DNA of 32,916 bases from Flavobacteriaceae bacterium (GTDB taxonomy: Bacteria > Bacteroidota > Bacteroidia > Flavobacteriales > Flavobacteriaceae): positions 1 through 32,916 of the forward strand of contig JAKITY010000009.1 of NCBI GenBank assembly GCA_021647835.1, read 5' to 3'. Positions 15,684 to 23,824 of this stretch are shown one piece after another (the stretch's first letter is position 1; every line of letters starts with the position of its first letter). Under the pieces are notes generated by a model. The model saw only the letters and a program-made list of their open reading frames with translations, did not search any database and was not told the origin of the DNA. The position numbers and the translations under genes were made by a program.

Positions 15684-18089
15684 TTACATGAAGCCTCCGC
15701 CTCCTTGAGTTTCATTATTATCTCTGTTTTTTCTACGTAATGCTTTGTTTTTTCCACCTCCAAATCGGTAAGCAAATCCAATATATGCAGTTCTACTTTC
15801 CCAGTTAAACTGTCCTTCTCTAACAAAAGGGTCGGTAGAATCAAATTTGAAACGCATTCCTTTAAAAATATCATTCACTCTAAAGTTAATAGTTCCTTTT
15901 CCTTTCAATACTTTGTAGCTTGAGCCGAGATTAATCATACTCATACTTTTCCTGTTAAATTGGATGCCTTCTCTTGGTCCTCTATACATTGCAAATAATT
16001 GAAAATTCAACTTTTTTGAAGCCTTAAAACTATTACTTACACGCATATTAAAAGCATTTGCACGAACTTCTCTTCCTAATGATTGTTCTACTTGCGAGTA
16101 ATAATCCATACTTGCATTTACACGCCACCATTTTGCCAACTTATAATTGCTAGATAGTTCAATTCCGTATCTATTGGTATTATCAAAATTCAAATAACTT
16201 AAAATAAGCGCCTCTTCATTTAAAGGATCTATAGACGATTGTCTAGAAATATCATCATTTACACGTCTAAAAAAAGTACCAAAAGTAATAGAACCTTTCT
16301 TTAAATCTCTTGTATAATTCACTTCAAATGAATTGGTAAATTGAGGTCTTAATTCAGGGTTTCCAACAGAAGTAACCAAAGGCGTACTCCATTGTCTAAT
16401 TGGATTTACCTGTCGTATCGAAGGTCTATCAACTCTACGACTATAACTAAATTGCCATTGGTTTTTATCGGAAGGAGTATATGTGAAAAATGCCGAAGGA
16501 TAGATACTGAAAATCTCATCTTCAATATTTTCCGTTGTATTGTCTATCAGTCTTGAAAATGTACCATTTATTTGATATTGCTCAATACGTGCTCCTAATT
16601 GCATTGATATTTTTTCAAATTTATGAGCGTAGTTTATATATCCCGAATAAATATCTCTATCATAATCAAAGCCAACATCTCCAATAGGTGTCGTTCCGCT
16701 TATGTTCCCAAAAGCATCATAGGTATAGTTGTGTTGATCGGATAGGTTTCTGTTTTCTGTTTTATCATTTCTAATTTCAAAACCGATTTCTAATTTTATA
16801 TCTTCTGAAATCGGATTGGTATAATCTAAATTTATAAGTGTGTTACTTCTATCATTTGGAATGTCATTAAAATAATTATTTACATTATTTGAAGGGTCTA
16901 TAAGATCACTAAAATTAGCATATTCCGAAGAGTAAGTATCTGTATAAGTTGCTTCAAATTCTATTTCGTGTCCTTCTTTTTCAAAAGTTCGCTTGTAGTT
17001 AAAATTATATGTTCCCGATTCGGTATCGGTAATTGCATCATTTGGAGCATCAATAAGTAAAACGCCACCTTCTGAAATTTCCGAACTTCCTTCAGCATCA
17101 CGGTTCGACCTGTTTTGTGTTGTGTATAATGAAATGGTATTTTTGTCATTAATATAAATATCTGCACCAAATTTTAACAAATGTGAAGCGCTTTCGTTAT
17201 TAAAAATAAAGGCTTGATTGTTTATAAAAGTTCCTGTATTTGCCACATTTCCAAAGTTATTTCGTTTACCAGCATTATAACCATAGTTCGTAAAAAAGTT
17301 TACTTTTCCAGTTTTATAATTCATGTTAATAGAACCATTAAAACGTGTATTAATTCCTTGTGTAACTCCAGTATTTATATTTCCGTTAAAACCTTGATTG
17401 GCATTTTTGTGTAAAATAATATTAATAATTCCACTCATTCCTTCAGGATTGTATTTTGCGGAAGGATTGGTAATCAGTTCTATTTGCTTAATAGATGTTG
17501 AAGGTATTTGTTGTAATAACTGTGCAGTACTTATGTTTGCAGGCTTTCCGTCTATTAAAACACGTACATTTTCATTCCCTCTAAGACTTAAGTTTCCTGT
17601 TTGAGAATCTACACTTACCGATTGTACGTTGTTCAATAATTCGGAAGCAGTTGTACCCGCAGAAGTTAAATCTTTACCAACATTAATTACTTTTCTATCA
17701 ATTTTTTGGACAACTGTTGATGTTTCAGCAATAATTACAACTTCATCTAATTGAGAAGCATCAACGCTTAAACCGACTGTTCCTAAATCATGTTTAGATG
17801 ATTTTCGAGAAAAAGAGATTTTTTTCACTTCCGTTTTATAACCTATAAATTGTATTTCTATCGTGTTTTCTCCTGTCGGAATTTGCTTAATTTCAAATAA
17901 CCCTTTCTCATTGGTAATTCCTCCTGTAAGAATCGCATCTTTTGCGTCTTTAATTACAATGCTTACATAGGGTAACTCTTCTTGAGTAGATGCATCGACT
18001 ACTTTTCCTGTTATTACTCCAATTTTAGGAGATTGTGCGAATAAAGAGATACTTATTGTAAGTATAAAAGTTGTTAGTATTTTTTTCAT
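15684..18089 (-). CDS. Outer membrane beta-barrel receptor, TonB-dependent-like with CarboxypepD_reg domain
   Basis: With start at ATG 18089 the protein has 801 aa: MKKILTTFILTISISLFAQ is the signal peptide. Next comes a carboxypeptidase-regulatory-like domain (GVITGKVVDASTQEELPYVSIV, about residues 25-110). A plug domain follows (SELLNNVQSVSVDSQTGNLSLRGNENVRVLIDGKP to about 225), then a large beta-barrel of the OMP_b-brl_3 type. The C-terminus is a glycine-rich tail ending GGGGFM. No SusD partner is adjacent, so it is probably not a polysaccharide-utilisation receptor. The substrate is unknown. The track start (18119) is a TTG inside the TACTTTTG -7 box and is rejected; ATG 18104 is possible but would leave a leader of only a few bases. 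Confidence 0.87.
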   Translation of the reverse strand: MKKILTTFILTISISLFAQSPKIGVITGKVVDASTQEELPYVSIVIKDAKDAILTGGITNEKGLFEIKQIPTGENTIEIQFIGYKTEVKKISFSRKSSKHDLGTVGLSVDASQLDEVVIIAETSTVVQKIDRKVINVGKDLTSAGTTASELLNNVQSVSVDSQTGNLSLRGNENVRVLIDGKPANISTAQLLQQIPSTSIKQIELITNPSAKYNPEGMSGIINIILHKNANQGFNGNINTGVTQGINTRFNGSINMNYKTGKVNFFTNYGYNAGKRNNFGNVANTGTFINNQAFIFNNESASHLLKFGADIYINDKNTISLYTTQNRSNRDAEGSSEISEGGVLLIDAPNDAITDTESGTYNFNYKRTFEKEGHEIEFEATYTDTYSSEYANFSDLIDPSNNVNNYFNDIPNDRSNTLINLDYTNPISEDIKLEIGFEIRNDKTENRNLSDQHNYTYDAFGNISGTTPIGDVGFDYDRDIYSGYINYAHKFEKISMQLGARIEQYQINGTFSRLIDNTTENIEDEIFSIYPSAFFTYTPSDKNQWQFSYSRRVDRPSIRQVNPIRQWSTPLVTSVGNPELRPQFTNSFEVNYTRDLKKGSITFGTFFRRVNDDISRQSSIDPLNEEALILSYLNFDNTNRYGIELSSNYKLAKWWRVNASMDYYSQVEQSLGREVRANAFNMRVSNSFKASKKLNFQLFAMYRGPREGIQFNRKSMSMINLGSSYKVLKGKGTINFRVNDIFKGMRFKFDSTDPFVREGQFNWESRTAYIGFAYRFGGGKNKALRRKNRDNNETQGGGGFM

Positions 18090-18116
18090 ATGTTTAGATT
18101 TCATCTTTTGGATTTG

Positions 18117-18124
18117 CAAAAGTA
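18117..18124 (-). promoter_or_regulatory. -7 promoter box of the beta-barrel receptor gene
   Basis: On the minus strand TACTTTTG is a perfect TAnnTTTG, 27 bases before the ATG at 18089. The -33 region is poor (TTTA 19 bases upstream), as expected for a promoter that needs an activator. Confidence 0.55.
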
Positions 18125-18158
18125 TGATGATATGACGACAAGTAAACTATAATGTTAC

Positions 18159-18191
18159 GAACGTTAACATCACTTTAACATACCTTTAACA
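18159..18191 (-). repeat. Three tandem 11-bp repeats upstream of the receptor promoter
   Basis: On the minus strand the tandem units are TGTTAAAGGTA, TGTTAAAGTGA and TGTTAACGTTC, immediately adjacent to each other. They end 34 bases upstream of the -7 box, roughly -42 to -75 from the expected start of transcription. A spacing of 11 bases puts each copy on the same helix face, which suggests an activator-binding array. Confidence 0.6.
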
Positions 18192-18214
18192 GAAGAGATA
18201 AATTTATTGAGAGT

Positions 18215-19129
18215 TTATAATTCGAAAGTTAACCCTTCGACTGCCAATTCAGTATTTAGAAAGATTTCTCGCGCTTCGGTTTTAAAAGGTTCAATGTCTT
18301 TATATCTACTAGAATAATGTCCGATAATTAACTTGCTAACATTGGCGAGTTTGGCAATTTTTGCGGCTTGTTTTGTTGTGCTGTGCTTTGTAGTTTTTGC
18401 AAGGTCTTTTTTATCGTTAAGGAATGTGGTTTCGTGGTATAATAAATCTACATTTTTGATAAATGGCACAATATTTTCTTTGTAGGAAGTATCACTACAA
18501 AATGCATAACTCAATGGTTTTGAAGGGTTGTGAGTTAAATTTTTATTTGGAATTGTTTCTCCATTTTCTAATGTATAATCTCTACCATTTTTTAAGTTTT
18601 GATAATCACAAATTTCAATTTCAGCGTGTTTTTTAATTGCTGATATATTTAATTTGCGTTCGCCAATCTTTTCTTTAAATAAAAATCCATTTGTATAAAT
18701 TCTATGACTTAACGGAATTGTATAAATTTCAACCTTTTTATCTTCATAAATCAATTCGCTTTTGTCAGATGTAAGTTCATGAAATTCTATTGGATATCCA
18801 GCGAAAGACTGCGATAATCTAAGTTGTGTTACAATAAATTCTTTAATCCCTCTTGGACCATATACATGTAGTTTTGTGTCTCTATTTAGCAATCTAAATG
18901 TAGAGATTAAACCAATCAATCCAAAAACATGATCGCCATGTAAATGAGAGATAAAAATGTGTTTGATTTTAGAAAATTTTATTTTGTATTTTCTGAGTTG
19001 TACTTGTGTTCCTTCACCGCAATCAATCAAAAAATGGCGATTTTGTATTTCAAGAAGTTGTGATGTTGGATGTGCAGAAGTTCGAGGTGTAGCACTATGA
19101 CACCCTAAAATTGTTAATTTTAGGCTCAT
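18215..19129 (-). CDS. rnz: Ribonuclease Z (tRNA 3'-processing endonuclease)
   Basis: A 304-aa metallo-beta-lactamase-fold enzyme. LKLTILGCHSATPRTSAHPTS is the standard RNase Z N-terminus. FISHLHGDHVFGL contains the HxHxDH zinc motif (H62, H64, D66, H67), and further ligands appear in SYAFCSDTSY, DLLYHETTF, KHSTTKQAA and LIIGHYSSRY. It cleaves the 3' trailer from tRNA precursors in the cytoplasm. Its ATG overlaps the TGA of the upstream T9SS-domain gene (ATGA), so the enzyme is translated from the pyrR-pyrB transcript. Confidence 0.96.
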   Translation of the reverse strand: MSLKLTILGCHSATPRTSAHPTSQLLEIQNRHFLIDCGEGTQVQLRKYKIKFSKIKHIFISHLHGDHVFGLIGLISTFRLLNRDTKLHVYGPRGIKEFIVTQLRLSQSFAGYPIEFHELTSDKSELIYEDKKVEIYTIPLSHRIYTNGFLFKEKIGERKLNISAIKKHAEIEICDYQNLKNGRDYTLENGETIPNKNLTHNPSKPLSYAFCSDTSYKENIVPFIKNVDLLYHETTFLNDKKDLAKTTKHSTTKQAAKIAKLANVSKLIIGHYSSRYKDIEPFKTEAREIFLNTELAVEGLTFEL

Positions 19130-19470
19130 CGAATTACGAGTCTTTTGGAAATAATTTCTTCGTCAGTTTGTATAGAGTAAATATAAATTCCTGAAACTAA
19201 ACCATCTCTATAAAAAGGAATACTGTTATTTCCTTTTTTTGAGTTAAATCTATATGTGTAAACGGTTTTTCCAAGTAAATTTTTGACAATCAATAGCACT
19301 TTTTGATCTTTTTTATTATAAAAATAAATTTGAGTATAATCCGTAAAAGGGTTTGGAGATGAAGTTACTTTTAAAATCGTTTTTTGATTTACGGCATTTT
19401 TCTCTTGTGTTTGCTGAGCAAACGCAGATACATAAATAAAAAGTAATGTTATAAAAAGTATTTTTTTCAT
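19126..19470 (-). CDS. Orphan T9SS type A sorting domain protein (114 aa)
   Basis: Start is ATG 19470; the track start at 19473 is a TTG. A signal peptide (MKKILFITLLFIYVSAFAQ) and a short linker lead directly into a type A sorting domain: SSPNPFTDYTQIYFYN, VKNLLGKTVYTYRFNSKKG, GLVSGIYIYSIQTDEEIISKRLVIR. In normal T9SS substrates this domain of about 80 residues is the C-terminal tail of a much larger exported protein. Here it has no cargo. The mature part is essentially the sorting domain alone. It sits inside the pyrR-pyrB-rnz operon, 15 bases after the STAS-like gene and overlapping rnz by four bases. It could be a remnant or a dedicated small surface protein. Confidence 0.82.
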   Translation of the reverse strand: MKKILFITLLFIYVSAFAQQTQEKNAVNQKTILKVTSSPNPFTDYTQIYFYNKKDQKVLLIVKNLLGKTVYTYRFNSKKGNNSIPFYRDGLVSGIYIYSIQTDEEIISKRLVIR

Positions 19471-19485
19471 CAATAAATAATGTTT

Positions 19486-19821
19486 TTAAAAGCCCATTAA
19501 ATCTCGCTCAATCGCATCCATTTCTAATGTGTCAAGAGCCTCAACCATTGTTGGAACAACACTTATTTCATCTGGTACATCATCAATCTCAATTCCTGAT
19601 ATTATTAATACAAATGATGTGCCGTTTTCACGTTTTTCGGTTGCTATATCCAAAAATAATAAAATTTCAGAAGCATTAATGTTAAAATTTTCAGAAAAAT
19701 TAATAAGTACATGTTCGTTTTTTAGCTTTGCGATTTCTTTAGAAAGTGAATCGTAAAAATTACCCGTAGATTTTTCGGTTGGAGTTAGTATTGTGTATGC
19801 TTCTTTTTTATCTATTTGCAT
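19486..19821 (-). CDS. STAS-like small protein (111 aa)
   Basis: The pattern of strands and helices (AYTILTPTEKS; FYDSLSKEIAKLKNEHVLINFSENFNINASEILLFLDIATEKRENGTSFVLIISG; VPTMVEALDTLEMDAIERDL) resembles the STAS fold of anti-sigma factor antagonists. The strand VLINFSENFNINASE sits where the phosphorylatable DSSG loop would be. That loop lacks the usual serine pair, so phospho-switching is doubtful. It lies two bases after pyrB and 15 bases before the T9SS-domain gene, in a tight operon. No partner kinase or phosphatase is visible. Family assignment is by pattern only. Confidence 0.55.
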   Translation of the reverse strand: MQIDKKEAYTILTPTEKSTGNFYDSLSKEIAKLKNEHVLINFSENFNINASEILLFLDIATEKRENGTSFVLIISGIEIDDVPDEISVVPTMVEALDTLEMDAIERDLMGF

Positions 19822-19823
19822 AA

Positions 19824-20753
19824 TTATCTTTTTATTTGTTGTGCTAATAAATAAATAACTGCCATTCTAACAGCAACACCATTTTCAACTTGATTTAAGA
19901 TGATTGATTGATCTGAATCTGCAACATCACTGGTGATTTCAACACCTCTATTTATTGGTCCTGGATGCATAATTACAATTTTCTTGCCAAGATTGTCTAA
20001 GATTTGTTTATTGATACCAAATAGCTGTGTGTATTCTCTTATAGATGGAAAATAACTCACATCCATTCGCTCGTGTTGCACTCTAAGAACATTAGCAACA
20101 TCACACCATTCTAAGGCTTTTTTTAGATTGTTTTCAACTGTTACGCCTAAACTTGCAATGTGTTTTGGAATCAACGTAGTTGGTCCGCAAACTTTTATTG
20201 CTGCACCTTGTAGTTTGAGTGCAAAAATGTTTGAAAGAGCAACTCTTGAGTGTAAAATATCACCAATAATCACGACTTTTTTACCTTTTACACTACCCAA
20301 TTTCTCTCTGATAGAGTAGGAGTCAAGTAAGGCTTGCGTTGGATGTTCATGTGTTCCGTCTCCTGCGTTAATTATCTTTGCATCAATGTGTTGTGATAAG
20401 AAAACTCCTGCGCCAACATTTGGATGACGCATCACAACAATATCAACTTTCATTGACAAAATATTGTTTACAGTATCAATAAGTGTTTCACCTTTTTTTA
20501 CTGATGATTGGCTTGCAGAAAAGTTAATAATATCTGCTGAAAGTCTTTTTTCAGCCAATTCAAAAGAGAGTTTTGTGCGTGTACTGTTTTCAAAAAATAA
20601 ATTAGCAATAGTAATATCTCTAAGCGAAGGTACTTTTTTAATTGGTCTATTGATAACTTCTTTAAAATGATCAGCAGTTTGAAAAATCAACTCAATATCT
20701 TCTCTTGTAAGATATTTTATTCCGAGTAAATGTTGCACGCTTAACTGACTCAT
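19824..20753 (-). CDS. pyrB: Aspartate carbamoyltransferase catalytic chain
   Basis: A 309-aa enzyme with the carbamoyl-phosphate loop FFENSTRTKLSFELAEKRL, the SVKKGETLIDT segment holding the catalytic Lys, MRHPNVGAG, INAGDGTHEHPTQALLD, and the C-terminal MHPGPINRGVEI. It joins carbamoyl phosphate and aspartate to carbamoyl aspartate, the first committed step of pyrimidine synthesis. It follows pyrR by one base. No pyrI regulatory chain is next to it, so control presumably comes from PyrR. Confidence 0.97.
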   Translation of the reverse strand: MSQLSVQHLLGIKYLTREDIELIFQTADHFKEVINRPIKKVPSLRDITIANLFFENSTRTKLSFELAEKRLSADIINFSASQSSVKKGETLIDTVNNILSMKVDIVVMRHPNVGAGVFLSQHIDAKIINAGDGTHEHPTQALLDSYSIREKLGSVKGKKVVIIGDILHSRVALSNIFALKLQGAAIKVCGPTTLIPKHIASLGVTVENNLKKALEWCDVANVLRVQHERMDVSYFPSIREYTQLFGINKQILDNLGKKIVIMHPGPINRGVEITSDVADSDQSIILNQVENGVAVRMAVIYLLAQQIKR

Positions 20754-20754
20754 T

Positions 20755-21297
20755 TTAATCGCTTTTTATTAAATAAATGACATCTTCTCCTTCTTGTTCT
20801 TTCCATTTTACAGCAACTTTTTCATTATTGATGACATCAATTTGCCGTCCTTTATAATTTGGTTGAATAGGTAAATGACGGCTAAATCTTCGATCAATAA
20901 GTACTAAAAGTTCAATTTTAGTAGGTCTTCCAAATGCTTGAATTGCTGATAATGCTGCGCGGATACTTCGTCCGGAATAAAGTACATCATCAATAAGTAC
21001 AACGTTTTTATCTTCTATCGTAAAATCAATATTAGTTTTATTTGCTTCAAGAGGCTCATCTCTACGGCGAAAATCATCACGATAAAAAGTGATGTCTAAA
21101 GTTCCTGATTTGATACTCTTAATCGCATACTCATCTTTTAAGATTTGCGTCAATCTATCAGCAAGAAAAACTCCACGAGGTTGCAAGCCAATAAGTACGG
21201 TATTAGAAAAATCGTTGTAATTTTCGATTAGCTGACATGCCAATCGATGTAAAATTATATGAATTTCAGTTGAGTTAAGTAAAATTTTCTGATTCAT
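20755..21297 (-). CDS. pyrR: PyrR: pyrimidine operon regulator / uracil phosphoribosyltransferase
   Basis: A 180-aa protein from ATG 21297 (MNQKILLNSTEIHIILHRLACQLIE). The PRPP-binding loop is VVLIDDVLYSGRSIRAAL, and LIGLQPRGVFLADRL and FYRDDFRRRDEP are PyrR hallmarks. In Bacillus it binds pyr mRNA in response to UMP and has weak uracil phosphoribosyltransferase activity. The track start (21327) is a TTG within the TATATTTG promoter box and cannot be right. It leads the operon pyrR-pyrB-STAS-like-T9SS domain-rnz. No classical attenuator hairpin is visible between the promoter and pyrR or before pyrB, so the mode of regulation may differ from Bacillus. Confidence 0.95.
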   Translation of the reverse strand: MNQKILLNSTEIHIILHRLACQLIENYNDFSNTVLIGLQPRGVFLADRLTQILKDEYAIKSIKSGTLDITFYRDDFRRRDEPLEANKTNIDFTIEDKNVVLIDDVLYSGRSIRAALSAIQAFGRPTKIELLVLIDRRFSRHLPIQPNYKGRQIDVINNEKVAVKWKEQEGEDVIYLIKSD

Positions 21298-21324
21298 AAG
21301 AGTTGCCAAACCTTGTTTGGAGTA

Positions 21325-21332
21325 CAAATATA
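21325..21332 (-). promoter_or_regulatory. -7 promoter box of the pyrR operon
   Basis: On the minus strand TATATTTG matches TAnnTTTG exactly, 27 bases from the ATG at 21297. Upstream at the -33 distance there is only a T-run. Confidence 0.55.
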
Positions 21333-21422
21333 CATATTGTTAATTAAATTGTTAAAAACAAATCCATTATTTATTTAAAAAAGAAACTTCTTACAGTACT
21401 TTTAAAATGTAGATTCAAGCCT

Positions 21423-22814
21423 ATGCAACAAAACTTTAATAAGAATAATAAATTGTCTCTTTCGAAATTCGAATCGATGTTGAAGACCAACAATGTTTAT
21501 TTTTTTGATGCGACAGAATTTGAAGGAATTATTCATTATTACTTAGATACTGGTCGTCAATCGTTGGCAGATAAGGCAATTAAACTTGGTTTAGAACAGC
21601 ATCCATCTTCAATAAGTTTAAAATTATTACTTGCCGAACTTCATGTTTTTAATGATAATCTTGAAAGAGCAACTACAATTTTAAATGAAATAGAAGCAAT
21701 TGAGCCTAACAATGAAGAGGTATATATTCAAAAAGCGAGTATTCTTTCTAAAAAAGATGATCATAAAGGAGCAATTGAGTATTTAAAAAAAGCGTTGATG
21801 TTTGCTTCAGAAGAGGCAGATGTTTTGGCGTTATTAGGAATGGAATACCTGTATTTAGATAATTTTGATAGCGCTCGTTTAAACTTTGCAAAATGTTTGG
21901 ATGTAGATTTTGATGATTATTCGTCTTTATATAATGTTATTTATTGTTTTGAAATGCAAAATCAACATCAAGAAGCAATAAAGTATTTGAATGATTTTAT
22001 TGATAAAGATCCATATTCAGAAGTTGCTTGGCATCAATTAGGAAGGCAATATTTTGTCTTAAAACAGTATAATGATGCTTTGAGAGCCTTTGATTATGCA
22101 GTTATTATTGATGAATATTTTGTTGGTGCATATCTTGAAAAAGCAAAAGCACTCGAAAAATTAAATAGAGAAGAAGAGGCAATTGAAAACTATCTTATCA
22201 CTAATGAATTGGAAGATCCAACAGCATTTTCATATTATAGAATAGGCGAGTGCTATAGTAAAATGGAAAATAAAGATTTATCAGTTCAGTACTATAAAAA
22301 AACAGTAAAAGAAGATCCTTTATTAGACAAAGGCTGGCTTGCATTGACAAAGTTATATTATGACGATAAAAATTATCAAAAATCATTGTATTATATCAAT
22401 AAAGCAATAGAAATTGACGATACAAATACGCTTTATTGGCGTATGTATTCTGAGATAAATTTGAAATTAAATTTATTTGAAGAAGCAGCAAACGGTTTTT
22501 ATAATTGTATTGCTAATGGAGATGAAAACCTCGATATTTATATGGGTCTTTCAGATGTTTTAAACTTTATTGGCGAGTTTGATGATTCGTTATTAGTGAT
22601 GTCTCAAGCCATAGAAATATATCCTCATCATGCAGAAGTTGAATATAGAATTGCGTGTTTGTGTTATGTTTTAGGGAAAAAATCTGATGGCGAAAAATTC
22701 TTACAAAAAGCCTTAAAGACAGACTATGAATACCACAGCGTTATGAAAGAAGTATTTCCTTCTGTTTTTGAAATAGACAGTGTTTGTGCTATAGTTTTGT
22801 CTTTTAAAAATTAA
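21423..22814 (+). CDS. Tetratricopeptide repeat protein
   Basis: A 463-aa protein without a signal peptide, made of about eleven degenerate TPR units. Examples of the unit consensus are IYLQ-type helix pairs such as AIEYLKKALMFASEEADVLALLGMEYLYLD, VAWHQLGRQYFVLKQYNDALRAFDYAVIID and KGWLALTKLYYDDKNYQKSLYYINKAIEIDD. TPR solenoids bind proteins or peptides; no enzymatic domain is attached. It precedes the DUF368 pair by 83 bases, but a good promoter lies in that gap. It is therefore likely to be transcribed separately. The function is not known. Confidence 0.85.
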   Translation: MQQNFNKNNKLSLSKFESMLKTNNVYFFDATEFEGIIHYYLDTGRQSLADKAIKLGLEQHPSSISLKLLLAELHVFNDNLERATTILNEIEAIEPNNEEVYIQKASILSKKDDHKGAIEYLKKALMFASEEADVLALLGMEYLYLDNFDSARLNFAKCLDVDFDDYSSLYNVIYCFEMQNQHQEAIKYLNDFIDKDPYSEVAWHQLGRQYFVLKQYNDALRAFDYAVIIDEYFVGAYLEKAKALEKLNREEEAIENYLITNELEDPTAFSYYRIGECYSKMENKDLSVQYYKKTVKEDPLLDKGWLALTKLYYDDKNYQKSLYYINKAIEIDDTNTLYWRMYSEINLKLNLFEEAANGFYNCIANGDENLDIYMGLSDVLNFIGEFDDSLLVMSQAIEIYPHHAEVEYRIACLCYVLGKKSDGEKFLQKALKTDYEYHSVMKEVFPSVFEIDSVCAIVLSFKN

Positions 22815-22846
22815 TTTTTCCTTTAAAATTATTTGCGGTAAAACCC

Positions 22847-22879
22847 TTGTAGTTTCTTCATAAAGAAAATGTACATTTG
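22847..22879 (+). promoter_or_regulatory. Promoter of the DUF368-DUF368-aroE operon
   Basis: TTG (22847-22849), 22 bases, TACATTTG (22872-22879, exact TAnnTTTG). The first ATG is 19 bases downstream. Confidence 0.65.
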
Positions 22880-22897
22880 TAGAACAACAATATACAG

Positions 22898-23824
22898 ATG
22901 CAAAACAGAAATTTTTTAGATTACCTTATTATTACTTTAAAAGGAGCGGCTATGGGAGCAGCAGATGTAGTTCCAGGAGTTTCTGGAGGTACAATTGCTT
23001 TTATTTCAGGAATTTACGAAGAACTTTTAGAATCTATTGCTTCTATAAGTTTTGGTACCTTAAAATTGTTGAAAACAGATGGAATTAAAGCAGTTTGGAA
23101 ACAAGTAAACGGCAATTTTTTAGCTTCTTTATTGCTTGGAGTACTTATTAGTGTAGTTTCATTGGCCAAATTAATCTTATGGTTACTCGAAAACCACCCA
23201 ATATTAGTATGGTCTTTTTTCTTCGGATTGGTTTTGGCAAGCATCTTATATATAGGAAAACAAATCACAAAGTGGAATATTCCAACAGTTATTGTACTCC
23301 TTTTAGGAGCAATTTTAGCGTATTGGATTACAACATTAGAACCATTAGTAACCGATGATGCTTCGCCAATATATTTATTTTTTTCGGCAGCAATAGCAAT
23401 TTGCGCTATGATTTTACCGGGAATTTCTGGTTCATTTATTTTAGTGATTTTAGGCGCATACAAGCCAGTTTTTGAGGCGATAAATAATAGAGACATTAAG
23501 TTATTAGCAATTATTGGCGCAGGAGTTGTTGTAGGTTTGTTAACTTTTTCACGACTAATAAAATGGCTTTTTAATCATTATAAGAATATGACATTGGCTG
23601 TTTTAACAGGATTTATTTTAGGCTCGTTAAATAAAATTTGGCCTTGGAAAGAAACATTAACTTGGCGTACCAATTCTCACGGAATTCAAGTGCCAGTTAA
23701 TGAACAAAGTATTTCTCCTTTTTCATTTGATGGAGAAAGTCAATTAATGTTTGCAATTATTCTTGCAATCATAGGATTTTTAATGATTCTTGTTTTAGAG
23801 AAAATTGCTGTAAAAAATGAGTAA
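22898..23824 (+). CDS. DUF368 polytopic membrane protein (PopT-like), copy 1
   Basis: A 308-aa inner membrane protein with about eight to nine hydrophobic segments. It has the DUF368 signature GAAMGAADVVPGVSGGTIAFI near the N-terminus and its inverted-repeat echo AICAMILPGISGSFILVILG in the middle. DUF368 proteins have been shown in other bacteria to return undecaprenyl phosphate across the membrane for cell-wall and surface-polymer synthesis. Assignment here is by motif. It overlaps the second DUF368 gene by eight bases, so the two are co-translated. Confidence 0.9.
   Translation: MQNRNFLDYLIITLKGAAMGAADVVPGVSGGTIAFISGIYEELLESIASISFGTLKLLKTDGIKAVWKQVNGNFLASLLLGVLISVVSLAKLILWLLENHPILVWSFFFGLVLASILYIGKQITKWNIPTVIVLLLGAILAYWITTLEPLVTDDASPIYLFFSAAIAICAMILPGISGSFILVILGAYKPVFEAINNRDIKLLAIIGAGVVVGLLTFSRLIKWLFNHYKNMTLAVLTGFILGSLNKIWPWKETLTWRTNSHGIQVPVNEQSISPFSFDGESQLMFAIILAIIGFLMILVLEKIAVKNE

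Noticed and set aside
18090-18119. N-terminal extension of the beta-barrel receptor from a TTG
   Set aside because: The TTG lies inside the TACTTTTG promoter box, so it would not be in the mRNA; MKKILTTF gives a normal signal peptide.
18159-18191. Tandem repeats as a CRISPR or satellite
   Set aside because: The units are 11 bases with no spacers and lie in a promoter, which fits regulatory sites better.
21298-21327. N-terminal extension of PyrR from a TTG
   Set aside because: The TTG is part of the TATATTTG -7 box; PyrR proteins normally begin near the MNQKILL position.
23014-23496. 160-aa minus-strand ORF
   Set aside because: It is a shadow of the first DUF368 gene, with no recognisable domain and no promoter.
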